From NCBI GenBank assembly GCA_051294375.1, contig CM119266.1, positions 22,201,875 to 22,265,874 on the forward strand: a stretch of 64,000 nt of DNA, given 5' to 3'. Positions 13,141 through 48,700 of this stretch are shown one piece after another. The notes beneath the pieces are model-generated. The model was given only the letters and a program-made list of their open reading frames with translations, had not been told where the DNA came from and searched no databases. Origin of the DNA: Paraspadella gotoi (lineage: Eukaryota; Chaetognatha). Position numbers and translations under genes: made by a program. Each line of letters begins with the position of its first letter. Within the stretch, counting starts at the first letter, position 1.

Positions 13141-16100
13141 GATAATGACAGACGGGCCGACGTGGAGTTATTACCTTTCCCTTGATCAAATTAAAACGAG
13201 GAATATGATCTGGGAAGCATAAAGGAGCTGGAGCTCAGACAAGCTGGAGTAAGAATTGAAAGCACGATGTTTGGGTTACGGGCGAAGAGGAAGGGTTGGC
13301 GGCGTGGGTGAAAGGAGGAAGCAGAGAAGGGTTAAAAAAAGAAGGAAAATAGAAAAAAGGGATTTCGGATGTTGGAACGGGTCATTTTTTAAGAGGATAC
13401 TTGAGACAAGCGGAACATTATGGTTTTATGCCTCGGTAATTGATGAGAGCGCAAAATGCCAAAACTAATTTCGATCTGGGAGAGAAAAGTCACTTTGAAC
13501 GAAATGAAAGATAAAAAACCGAACCCTCCCCCCCCCCACCCACAAAAAAAAATCCCTTCGTCATTAGGATTTAGATTTTTAATTTTAATCTTCTTAAACA
13601 TTTTTTTGGGATAAAAATGTATTATGATCTCGTTCATGACCTTTATTCCGTTTTGAATCTGATCTCGATCCTTATCTTGATCAAAACCCGGGACCGGAGA
13701 TTTTGGGATTTTTTAAACTTTTTCAAAACAAAATCGAGTGAAGATTTTCGCTCAAAAATTTTTAAGCGAAAAATATTAAGTCAAAATCACGACAAACTTT
13801 AAAATCCATGAAGAAAAAAAATTACGATTACGCTAAATGTACTATACAAATAAATAAATACAAAAAACAAATAGTTTTTTCTTCGATAAAGATTTTACCA
13901 ATCTTACTAGATTTACTGAAATGGTCGCGTATAGAATTATAAAATTAAATTTTAAGAAATTAGATTTTTGGAAACACACATGGAAAACTTTCGATCGAAA
14001 ATTAAAAAAAAAAATCTGGTCTCGTTTTTTTTAAAGAGATTCTAAAACTGCTATTTTATTATCTTGTAATAGAGATGAAGGCTTTAATCTACAAAAGCCT
14101 GTCCAAAATCACGGGCAAGATAACTTAATTATTAAATGAATGAATGAATGAATGAATGAATGAATGAATGAATGAATGAATGAATGAATGAATGAATGAA
14201 TGAAGGCCCTATAACTATAACTTTTTGTCTCATTAGTTCATCACTGCAATCCCTCGTGGAATACCCTGCTTTCCGCGCCTTTCCATCGACACTTCCCTAC
14301 CAAGTTTAACCTCACCCGACCCCCCCCCCGACACCCCGGTCTCCCTCGGTAACGGAGCGATCTTTAAAAAGAACCGAATGACCGATACTCGTTTTTCCGT
14401 CCCTCCGTTTCGAGGTTGAGAAGATAAAAATTATTGGGGATAAATATCGGAAGTGGGTCGTGACTCTCTTTGCCCTTTCGTCGTCGTCGTNNNNNNNNNN
14501 GTCGTCGTCGTTTTCAAGTAGAGTTGCGGATCCTTCAGCCTCAAGAGAATCACCCCATCCGCCCCCTTCAAAAAACGAGGAGTCTGAAAAAAAAGGGGGA
14601 AATCTTTTTTCCCCCTAAATTCGCGTTGGAAGTCGAAAGCCGTTTGACCTTGAGCGACCTTGAGCGAATCCAGAGTTCGAGATTTATCATCTTCTCTTGG
14701 ATTTAAATCTCGCGACGAAGATATTTTGGATCGAGACGAGTCGTCGCTAAATTTACGATCTTTTATTTCATTTTCATCACATCGACTTTTTTTTGGGGTT
14801 ATTATTGTTTTTTTCTTCTTCTGAATAAACAACGCAATTCGAGTTTGGACGGATTTTTCATTGGACGATCGAAAGGCGGATCCTAGACCGCGAGCTTGTC
14901 TCGTCGTTTGAACACAAGCATTGCCCTTCGATTGAGCGCAATCTATCTTCATTATTGAAGAAAGAGCTCTCCCCAGCATTGGGGTAGCAAGCAAGTTAAT
15001 AACTTAACTAAAAGCAGTACCAATCCTTGGAGCGCAAGCGCCATTCTTTATTGCTTTGCAATCTCCTCCCATTGGTTGGAGAGATCAGTTCCTCTATATT
15101 GCGAGGACCTCCCAGAATGACCGCGACGCCTCGAACGCCTTTCCAGGCGAAGGGCATAAACCATAACAGCGAGTCTGTAGGGATAAACCCTCGAGATGCG
15201 GGACGACGATGACGACGACGACAAAAACGACGATGACGACGACGAGGACCACTGAAACTACGGTAGTCGCGAGTCTAACGGGAGGGACGATGACGAAAAC
15301 GATGACGAACACGATGTCGATGACGACGATGACGATGACGACGACGACGACTGCCACGAACCGTCGGGTCAAAACACTAAAAAGCTCTCAGTCCTTTTCA
15401 CTTCGAACTTCGATTCGCTTCCTTTCTCCTCTTTCGTCCCTTTTTTATTCTTTCCCTTTTTTTTAAATTTTCCTTTTATTTCCTTTTTCTTTTTCCTTAT
15501 TTTGTTGGTTTCTTTTAATCTTTTGCCTTTTTCTTGATTTTTTCCTTTTTTCTTTTATTTTAATCCTTTTCCTTTTTACTTTCTTTTTCCTTATTTTTTT
15601 TCCTGGTCATTCGTCCTTTTCTCTTTCTTTTTGGTTATTCTTTGTTTCGCTTAAACTTCGTGTTTCGATTCGTTTGTTAAATACAGATTTAAAAAAAGAA
15701 ACCATTTTGATTTTCCTCCTCCTTTTGTCAATAAAAGATAAATAATAAATGACAAATTGATTTTCAATGACGAAATGATGTTTGATTTTTATGAAAAAAC
15801 TCCCGACCGCAAAGAAAAAAAAAGAGAAGGAGCGTTTTTCGTCAATTAATCGCGTAACCGAAACTAATTAACATTCGAATAGAATTAATTAAGTAGAGGG
15901 AGGTGGCGACGAGAGCGGGGGCAGTCGTGGTGGCGGCGGTGAATCAGCGGGGTCGGTAGCTGCTGAGAAAGAACTAGCGGGATGGTGGCGGCAGTGGGAG
16001 TTAAAAAGGACGGTCGGCGTTTGGTAATCTGCACGGGTGGTGGCTAGTGGCTATGGAGGCCGCGGGCTTAAAACGGCGGTTGCTGGTGGTGTGGCGAGGT

Positions 16101-16449
16101 TGGTGGTGGTTGGGTGGCGTGATGTGGTGGCGGTGGGGGTAACTGTGGCGAGGCTTTATTTTCCTCGGCTCTTATATTATTGTTTCTTTAGTTCGTTGCT
16201 TTACAGCTTTTGATTTATATATGTGTTTTATTTCGTTTACAACAATTAGTTGAAACAGTTTACATTCAAAAGGGCGCATACAGGCATTCAGATAAACGCA
16301 TAAATTGTACAGTTTACAATTTCAACAAATATTAAATATTTAATTAACAGACGAAAAAAAGAAAAATAAAAAAAGAAAAAAAATAATCAACAATAAGCTG
16401 ACAAGATTTTGTTAGCAATATTTTTCTTAGAGGAAAAAAAAGCTTGGAT

Positions 16450-17830
16450 TTCATAAGTTTTTTTGATCTACAAGCAAAAATTTTTATAGATATCATTATA
16501 TTCCAAATGCAGGACCTTAATGATTCGTACACTCTCCTCATCTATTTCCAACCAAAAAAATTTTCTAATACCATCATTTATTGCTACAGTTACTGCGTTC
16601 ATATCTTTTGCCAAGATACTCTTTCACTCACTTCCGTACGTAGTTATTGTGACACATATTGGTTGTAGTACCAAACGCATTAAAACTTCTTCTGAGGGTT
16701 TTATTATAAGGAATTAAGGAGACAATTGCTAGACAGGTAGAAAGAGGCATAACTCAGATAATGGGTCAAGACAAATGCTTTTTCATACTAAGATTAAAAA
16801 CAGATATTTCCATCGGTCTACGAATTCAATTGATATTTCCTTTTAATTAGTAAGAATCTTGGATACAATACTTTTGTTTGCAAAATACATTGTTTTTTGT
16901 TTTTCTTAAAATTAAAACTAAAAGCATTGCCCTACTACTATAGTTATGCACATTATATCAATCATTTTTTTCATACCAGAAATTGGTTGGAAGATAACAA
17001 AGCTATATAGGCGTCAGCGGTAAAAATGCTAGCAGAAATAATATGATCTATATGGCAACCAAAACCAGATTTTCGTTAATTGAATTAATCAAGTTCAATC
17101 AACATAAACTATGCCCACAGATAGGGACTTAAAAATACCACCCTGACGAACCCAGAAACAATAGAGAAATAATCTGAAAAGATGTCAGACCATCTATCAC
17201 CTACTGCGGAGAAATTAAGGGTACCAGTAAGTAATAAGTCGTTAAAAAACATTAAGGAAATTTTCTCTTTATGACTTTTAAAAATAAACCATTAATGGTT
17301 AACCTTGGTCAAAATCCTTTTGAGATCCATGAATGTTAGCAACACCCCAGAGAACCATTTTGGCAAAAATGATTAACACACGCTTTCATGACAAAAACAG
17401 CAGGGAAGTAGAATGATTTTTTTTTGTAACAAACTGAAGGTCATTCCAGACTCCAAATAGTGTCGATTTTCATTAAGTAGACATTTGTTCAAACATTTAC
17501 TAAAAACAGAACTGTAAAGTTATTCCTCTATAATTTTTAGCACTTGTAAAATATCACCACTATAGGGTCTTTTTACTATAGGAAACATTAACTCCAGACA
17601 AAAAATCATTACCAACTAACCGTGCCTGGTATAAGACCATTAATAAAATTTGGAGATGTTTACAACAAAATGTTGAAGGTGCATAAATTATATGCCTCCG
17701 TCTTACACAAAATCTGGCCCAATACTTTTTTCCAGCCTTTTATTTTAGATGCCTGCTCAAAAATTATCATTCAAGACAAATAGTAACGTTAATAGATCAT
17801 TCACAATGCTTTGGATTATAAGTTAAATAC
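16450..17830 (-). mobile_element. decayed LINE reverse transcriptase (copy B)
   Basis: Same relic as at 7,240-8,620, lying inside the part of copy B that appears identical base for base. The same stops and the same ADAY replacement of the catalytic box are present. The two relics are therefore one insertion that was copied, not two insertions. Confidence 0.7.
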
Positions 17831-18309
17831 TCGTTCGTTAATGAATCTTTTAAATTTCATTTAATAATGGATCAAAAATCATCCATAAATACTTTTTAAA
17901 AGTGTGGACGCAAAATGATTTCAACAATTTAGACTTGTCAGTTAATTGAATCATGATAGTTAACATCAGAGTTCTTTCCTTGTATATTATTCTACGTTTT
18001 CAAATCTTTGATCATTTTTTCTCACACATAAATTGGGTTTAATCTATTTTAAGGATCATAATGAAATTAGTTGTTTTTGATTTTTCGTAAACAATTTTAT
18101 AGTGAATAATGAGCCTTAACTTTGGCGTTTATGTAATAGGTCCAGAAAGGATGTTTTACCGTGATGCCTTCCATAATTTTGAATGAGTCGATAGTATAAC
18201 TTTTAAACCTCGTTAATTCATCATCCAATAGTCTTTTGAATTTTCGGATTACTACTGTGGTAAACACAAAATGCTAAAAAAACAATGGGGGAAATTGGAG
18301 AAGAGAGAT

Positions 18310-18340
<31 letters not shown>

Positions 18341-18360
18341 AAGAGAGAGGAGAGAGACGC

Positions 18361-18403
<43 letters not shown>

Positions 18404-18745
18404 AGAGAGAGAGGAGAGCTACTATAAATTAAAAATGGGGTAAACACGACGATGGTTTGATTTTTTTACGTCGGGCAAACAAATCGAATCGCTCCGGAGA
18501 TTTTTTCCCTTCGCCGCTGAGTATTATACATTATTTCCAAAAAAATATAATAATTTAGAGAGTTTATTAACAATAATATAATTAACTCATCGTAAAAATT
18601 AAAAGAAACCACGTGCGTCGAAACTTCTCGCTGTTTTGAGCGTCGTCTCGTCAAACCAACTAAAAAAAAATCTAGAGAGCGAGAGAGACAGATTAACAAG
18701 ATCAAAAAACCTTTTCCTTTTATTTTGCGCTTATTCTCTTTCTCT

Positions 18746-18832
<87 letters not shown>

Positions 18833-18932
18833 TCTATTCACGGTCTGCCTGCTCCCTTTTCCCTTCAGAACTTTGCGTCTGGTTGATTCGGCTGTTGCCC
18901 CTGTTTTGTTACTCTCACACATGATTTGCAAA

Positions 18933-18985
<53 letters not shown>

Positions 18986-20367
18986 TCTCTCCCTCTCTCT
19001 CTCTCTCTCTTCTCTCTTTCTCTCACCTGGATTTCGAAAAGCCCGGGTTTTTCATAGTTTATTCTCTAAAAACTTCGAGATTTCATTTATTTCAAATTTA
19101 AATATTTTGATTAATTGTTACGAGAACTTAAGGAAAAAGAATAGAATATTCATCCTTTTTTCATCCATTTTTTTTCGCTTTTATTTTTTTCTCTTTTTTT
19201 TTACGCCAAAAATGAATATCAACTTACCTAATTTTAAACTTTCTATTACAAGCGTTATTTTACTCTCTTATATTTCTTTCTTTCTTTCTTTTTTTCTATC
19301 TTTTCTTTCTTTCTTTTTTCTTTTCTTTCTTTCTTTCTTTTCTTTCCTTTTCCTTTTCTTTCTTTCTTTCTTTTTTCTCTCTTTTTTCTTTCTTTCTTTT
19401 TCTCTTTCTTTTCTTTCTTTCTTTCTTCTTTCTTGTTTTCTTTTGTTTCCATTTTTCCTTTTTTCTCCACTTTTAAACTCTTTTCTTTCTTTTTCCTTTT
19501 TTGTTCTTTTCTTTCTTTCTTTTTTTTTATTTTGTCTTCAGTCTTTCTTTTCTTCATTTTCCGTCCTCCTCCTCTTCCTCCTACTCTTCTCTCCAGATGA
19601 GATGTTATAGGAGGTAATTCAGGGAACCATTTTACCTCGCTCCTTAAAACTCTCTCTCTCTCCTCTCTCCTCGTCTTCTCTCTCCTCATGCTCTCTCTCT
19701 CTCTCGGTTCGCAAGCCTTTTGCGTAAGCCAGGGGATATTTTTCGTCGTCGTCGTCTTTCGGTCGTTCCGTCGTCATTATGTCACGGCCGACGTCTTTCA
19801 ACAGCATTGCCGTACAAACTCGATAGATGAGAAAAAGCACTGATTTCATGCTTTGTTGTTCGTTTGCTTTTTCGCCTATTTTTTAGTTGCCCTCTCACTC
19901 TCTCATATTCTCTCTCTCTCTTTCTCTCTTCTCAGAGCCCCAAAATTCATAAATTTTTTTTGTTCAAAAAAATTTAATTTTTTTCCCTCTCAGATTTTCG
20001 TGTCCATTGGTATTTTAACGCTGACTACGCACTTTCGGGCTGCTGAATGTTTTTTTATTATTTTTCCACAAATTTCGTCGGGCGTTTTCTTTTGTTTTAA
20101 ACTTTTTTTTTTATCAACTTTCCACTTTTTTAACTTTTTCCCTTCTTTCCCTTTTTTTTCTCGACTGCGAAACGATTTTGTCACGAAAGTCGAAAAGAAC
20201 CTTTGAAAAAAAAAGGAAAAAAAAAAAAGAAAGAAGCCACAAATTAAGATCAGCACAAAATTAGTCAGAATTCGGAGCGAAAGAATAAAAATTAGTCAAA
20301 TTACTCGAAAAAAGGAGAGAGAGAAAAGAATATTGTTGGCTANNNNNNNNNNNNNNNNNNNNNNNNN

Positions 20368-20511
20368 TTTTGTCTTTTTCTTTCTTTCTTTTTTTTATTT
20401 TGTCTTCCATCTTTCTTTCTTCATTTTCCTCCTCCTCCTCTTCCTCCTACTCTTTCTCCAGATGAGAATGTTATAGGAGGTAAATCAGGGAACCATTTTA
20501 CATCCTCGCTT

Positions 20512-20560
<49 letters not shown>

Positions 20561-21140
20561 TCGCAAGCCTTCGTAACCAGGGGATATTTCGTCGTCGTCG
20601 TCTTCGTCGTCGTCGTCATTATCGTCATCGCCGACGTCTTTCACAGCATTGCGTACAACTCGATAGAGAGAAAAAGCACTGATCATCTTTGTTGTTCGTT
20701 GTTTTTCCTATTTTTATGTCTCTCTCTCTCTCTCTTTCTCTCTCTCAGAGCCCCAAATTCATTAATTTTTTTGTCAAAAAATTTAATTTTTTTCCCTCTC
20801 AGATTCGTGTCCATTGGGATTTTAACGCTGACTACGACTTTCGGGCTGCGAATTTTTTTTTTATATTTTTCCACAAAATTTCGTCGGCGATTTTCATTTT
20901 GTTTTAAACTTTTTTTTTTATCAACTTCCACTTTTTTAACTTTTTCCCTTCTTTCCCTTTTTTTTCTCGACTGCGAACGATTTTGTCACGAAAGTCGGAA
21001 AGAACCCTGAAAAAAAAGGAAAAAAAAAGAAAGAAGCCACAAATTAAGAATCAGCACAAAATTAGTCAGAATTCGGAGCGAAAGAATAAAAAAATTAGTC
21101 AAATTACGCGAAAAAAAAGGAGAGAGAGAAAAGAAATTGT
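20368..21140. repeat. partial third copy of the duplicated block
   Basis: Matches about 10,303-11,120 with small indels and then continues into unique sequence (from about 21,140). This makes it the natural right-hand end of the block. It includes a (CT)n array at 20,516-20,558 and a GTC-rich run near 20,590-20,635. Confidence 0.88.
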
Positions 21141-21574
21141 GGCTACAAAATCGATCGAGATAATTTCTTCAACGTTTACGACCAACGAGACGACGGGTAA
21201 CCCTAAGAACCAGCGAAAAACTACCGACGAATATACCAAATAAAAAAAAGACAAAAAAATTGGAAATAGTTCAATTTTAGTTTTCGCCAGTAACATCAAA
21301 ATACGTAAATATTAACTCGAGCCAAAAAGAAGTTTTACAAATTAGCGAGGAAATGTAATCTTCTTTCTTTCTTTCTTTTTTTAAAAAAAAAGTTGTGCCA
21401 ATTTTCCTTCGTTCTTATGTCGGAATTTTCTTGCTGAATTGATAGTAATTTAAAAAAAGAACAAACAAATAAAAACGACAAAAACGGCGGAATGAAATTC
21501 ATCGTATAAAATCGGCGCCTGACGCGTCTTAGCGCCGGCCACGCCCCCTTCCTGCCGCTCCTTTTCGCGTCACC

Positions 21575-44868
<23,294 letters not shown>

Positions 44869-45752
44869 GGGCGCTGGGGGGCAGTCGTTCCAACAAAGCC
44901 GAGAAAAAAAAGAACAGTCGACGATCGGAATCTTCCGAATTGGATTCTTATCAGGAGCGGAATAGCGTATAAAGCGAGGGATGGACGAAGAGTTATGACT
45001 AATATTGTTTTCGGCGAGCGAAACACTGCTATTTAAACATCGAAGACGCGCAAATGTCGTCCCAAGGCTACATTAGATACAACAGATTCGTTATTGTAGT
45101 ATATACTTAAGACAATTTTTTTTTTATCTAGAATGCGTAGCAGTTTTTGATTAAAAGCAATACAATCTCATAAGTAATAACCAGAATACAAAGAAGATGA
45201 ATAAACATAGAGAATCAATCGTTGTTATTAGTTAAAATAAAATCTTTTTCATACATCTATTTTTTTTAATACCGTTCGTTCATCTCTCTGATGCATGGTC
45301 ATCTTTTTTCCAACAAGTTATTGTGATCGTAGCTGTGAACCCTCTAGTTGTAGGTGATGGAGATCCACGTGGCGTTGAAATTTATCATAAAAATGATTTT
45401 CGACATTGCTAATAATTAGACCAATGACCTTTGAATTTTCTTCCTTTTTAACTAATTTGCAAATTTTTTTAGTCAAGCGATTTCGTGATGTCAAGGAGAT
45501 AGTTCTTTTTTATGTTGCTATAAATGCAATTTGTTTATTAGTATTTTATAAAATAAGCACATTTTCATTTCTAGATCTTATCTTTCGGACACCATTTTGT
45601 CAAAAAAAAAAGTCGAACTTTGACCTTAAAGATCATAAGAGAATTAGTATTCGGTCGCGTGTTTGTGCGCGTTTCGATTCGCCTCTGAAAAAAGGCTTTT
45701 TTTTATCAATTAGATTAGCACGATCGTTCTGGGTCCACACTTGACGGTGAAA
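44869..45752. other. convergent 3' region between DYRK and F-box genes
   Basis: The 884 bp between the two stop codons contains the DYRK 3' UTR and probably the F-box 3' UTR on the other strand. An AATAAA lies at 45,200-45,205 and another near 45,236. No further gene is seen. Confidence 0.6.
45200..45205 (+). terminator. candidate poly(A) signal of DYRK
   Basis: Canonical AATAAA 332 bp after the stop codon, in an AT-rich stretch, with a second copy about 36 bp further on. Confidence 0.55.
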
Positions 45753-48700
45753 TCAGTTAACCATGAGATCTTTGTAGGACGAAAGCAGCTTCGTTATGCT
45801 CGTCGAGTAAGTGTTGGTCGTTCTTACGATCTTCACTCGCTCTGTAAGAGAGACGCAAGTCAATCATTAATCAACGGTGTGTTTGAAAACCAAGAGACCT
45901 TGTTATAATTTCACTTGTTTACCTGCTCTTTCGAAATTTGATTTAACCATTTCATAATAGGGCCCGTCGGGAAGCACCAGCGATTTAAGATGAATCAATT
46001 TCAGCCTTGAGACAAACATCGAACGAAAAATCATAGTCGCAGCTAATACTCATGTGAAAAAAAACGCGCCAATTTATAACTTTATAACTTAAATTTCAGA
46101 TTTTTTATAAGATTATTTTTAAAAATTATATTAGAAAAATAATGTTTTTTTAAAAAATGAATTAATGTGTAGAATTTTTATAAAAATTGGTTGAGTGGTT
46201 TGAGAGATATGATTTTTTAAATTTGAATGTTAAAAAAAAAAAGGACTTAAATTACATTTTATAATAATTGATCAAATGGTTTAGGAGACATTTTTTTAAA
46301 GTTTAGTGTTCAAACATCAAACGTAAAAATTATTTTTTTAACAACAGTTTCAGAATTATTGATTTATTTTTTATATATTATTATATTATTCAAGTTTTAA
46401 AATTATTAATGTATTATTTTTTTATTTTGTAATAATTTTAAAATTATTATTTGGGGATCTGGATTAATCCAATTATCCTTCCAGATGTCTTTTATAATTT
46501 TTTTTACTTTAATATAAAATATTTGAAAAAAAATAATTTTAAATAATTTTTTTAAAAAATTTTGCTGAAGAATACTTTATTTTAAAAAATAAATTGCTCC
46601 TAAAAGGATAGCCCGATTTTGGTAAAATTTATGCTAGACTCTTTTTATTTTAATAAATATTATTATATTTTTAAAGTTTTTTCAAATAAAATAATATACA
46701 GGCTAATTTTTAAAGTCTGATATAAAGTGGCGCGTTTTTTTTTTGCACATGACTGTACTTAACAATGGGACATGTTTGTACACTGTACAGTGTACTTAGC
46801 AACGAAAATCCATGGTATCCACCTGATATGATCTATGGACTTGGAGCTTTTGTCGGAGAACCTCAGCGTGTCCGTGTCCCACTGAATCTCAAGGCGCTGG
46901 AGGCCGAGGCAGTGTTTGGAGAAGAGCTCCATTACTTGGTCGATTATGATGCGAGAGGAGAGATCGCGGAACCACCCGTTGGCGGTTCCGAGTACCAATA
47001 TCCTGGCCGGGAAAGAGATCGCGACGGGGATTCATTCCGAAGCATTAGAGATTTACTTCGTTTCGTGCTTTTAGCTTATAAATTTACCAATTTTGCCACA
47101 CGACAAAAGTGAAACACAAGTTTTAACTGTCTCGTAAACAATATTGAAAACTATAAACTCCCTGCGAAAATGTCCCATATGAATTACTTAGCATTTTCAA
47201 GAAAGGGGATGTTGTTGGCCCAAAACTGCTCGCCCAGACTGAGGTGACCCGTGATGGCGAATCCGATGAGGTTGGCGCCAATGCGCTTGACCGTGGCGCC
47301 GATCGTGTCCGGGGTAAGGTAATCGCAGTTGGAAAGATCCAGCGCCGTCAACGATTCCATCTTGCCTGCGGAGGAGAATTTGTGGATAAGGCGCTGAAGC
47401 GTGCTATCCGCAACTTCTTTAACCCCCTCTAGCAGCCGGGTCCTGGACTTTGGACCAGGTTTGAGGGTTTTCCACGCCCCCAAGGCGGTTTACGGTCGTA
47501 GTCACGCTTCCCGGTACGTAATGGTCATGAGCTGATGGTATGAATGAGCCACCGGGTCACGACTGAAGGTTACATGCTTATAGGCGGGGTGAACATATTG
47601 CAATGCCCGACTACAAATTGATGGTCTGTTATCGATTACCCGTGGTCTTTCAAAAATATCTACCAAATTGGAAAAAGCCAAAATTACCGGTCAGCCGAGC
47701 TAAATCATAAATCATACTCAATAAGCGCATACCCCAACGCAGCAGTATATAAACGATCCTTCTCTCACCCGAATTAAGGTAGTTCTTGAGGACGGCGTCG
47801 TTGAAGTTCTCGCAGTGATCGACGGCGAGATACTTGAGCGGCGGCACCCGGGACAACACGTTCATCAGCGCCTCCGACGAGAGATGCGTAGAGGAGATGT
47901 CGAGGGCGGAGAGACGGGAGTTCTCCCACTCAACCGCCGTCATGTGCTGATCCTGGATTCCTGATAATGAATGAATGATCCTTAGAAAAGGAACGAATCA
48001 ATCAATTAATTAGAAAAGGACAGCTTAAAATTCATTTAAAAATAAGGAAGATATTATGACTTGAGAAGAAAAAAAAAGGCTCGGAACAAAGAGTGATGAA
48101 AAAGGACGACATGACAAATGAAAAACCGTCCATAATTTAAAGAGTGAGTAAAAAGTCGTAATGGAAACATGATATTGTCCTCACCCGTGTTTTGCAGTAG
48201 CAGCGTATGCAGCTTTTTACATCTCTTGAAGAGCAGTCCTAGAGTTTCCCCGGTGATACGCTCGCAGAAGTTAGCGGAAAGGGTCTCCAAATGAATGCAG
48301 CCGCTGCTCAGAGACTCGATGTGCGTATCGTCTGTGTCATACATTAAGAATTCTCATTTTATTACCCGTCTTCAGTTATATTTAATATTTTTAGTCGGAT
48401 CTGCTTATCAGCAGATTCCGACTCTATAATTCACTTTGTCGGTCCCTCCCCAAAATCTTGTCGGTATATAATTTTTATCATATCAGAACATCGAATTATG
48501 ATGAACTATGCAAAAGAAATGATGTCCGTCCGTCCGTCGGTCCGTCTGCTCTCTGAAGGTCAGTCCCACTCGTGATTGGATGGATGGATTAGAATGAAAT
48601 TTTGTGTGTGGGTAGGAAAGTGTGTGATTGAGCTGGATATAAATTTTTGACGGAATCGTAGGAGTGAAAAAGAGTTTAAATAAAAAAGCCAAAAGACACA

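Larger units (their letters stand above)
11146..20342. repeat. 9.2-kb duplicated block, copy B
   Basis: Second copy of 1,796-11,120 in the same order and orientation. It carries its own 10-N gap at 14,491-14,500 inside a (GTC)n array. Frames such as 18,636-19,610 encode only Leu/Ser/Phe runs from CT and CTTT repeats and are not genes. Confidence 0.9.

Noticed and set aside
18636-19610. 324-codon plus-strand frame
   Set aside because: It is almost entirely Leu, Ser and Phe encoded by (CT)n and (CTTT)n arrays; the matching part of copy A is broken.
45923-46005. Possible frameshift in F-box exon 11
   Set aside because: Recounting the bases showed an 83-bp exon whose phase matches both neighbours; the reading frame is intact.
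47500-47560. Hammerhead-like ribozyme core
   Set aside because: A CTGATG string is present but the GAAA partner and the three-stem layout are missing.
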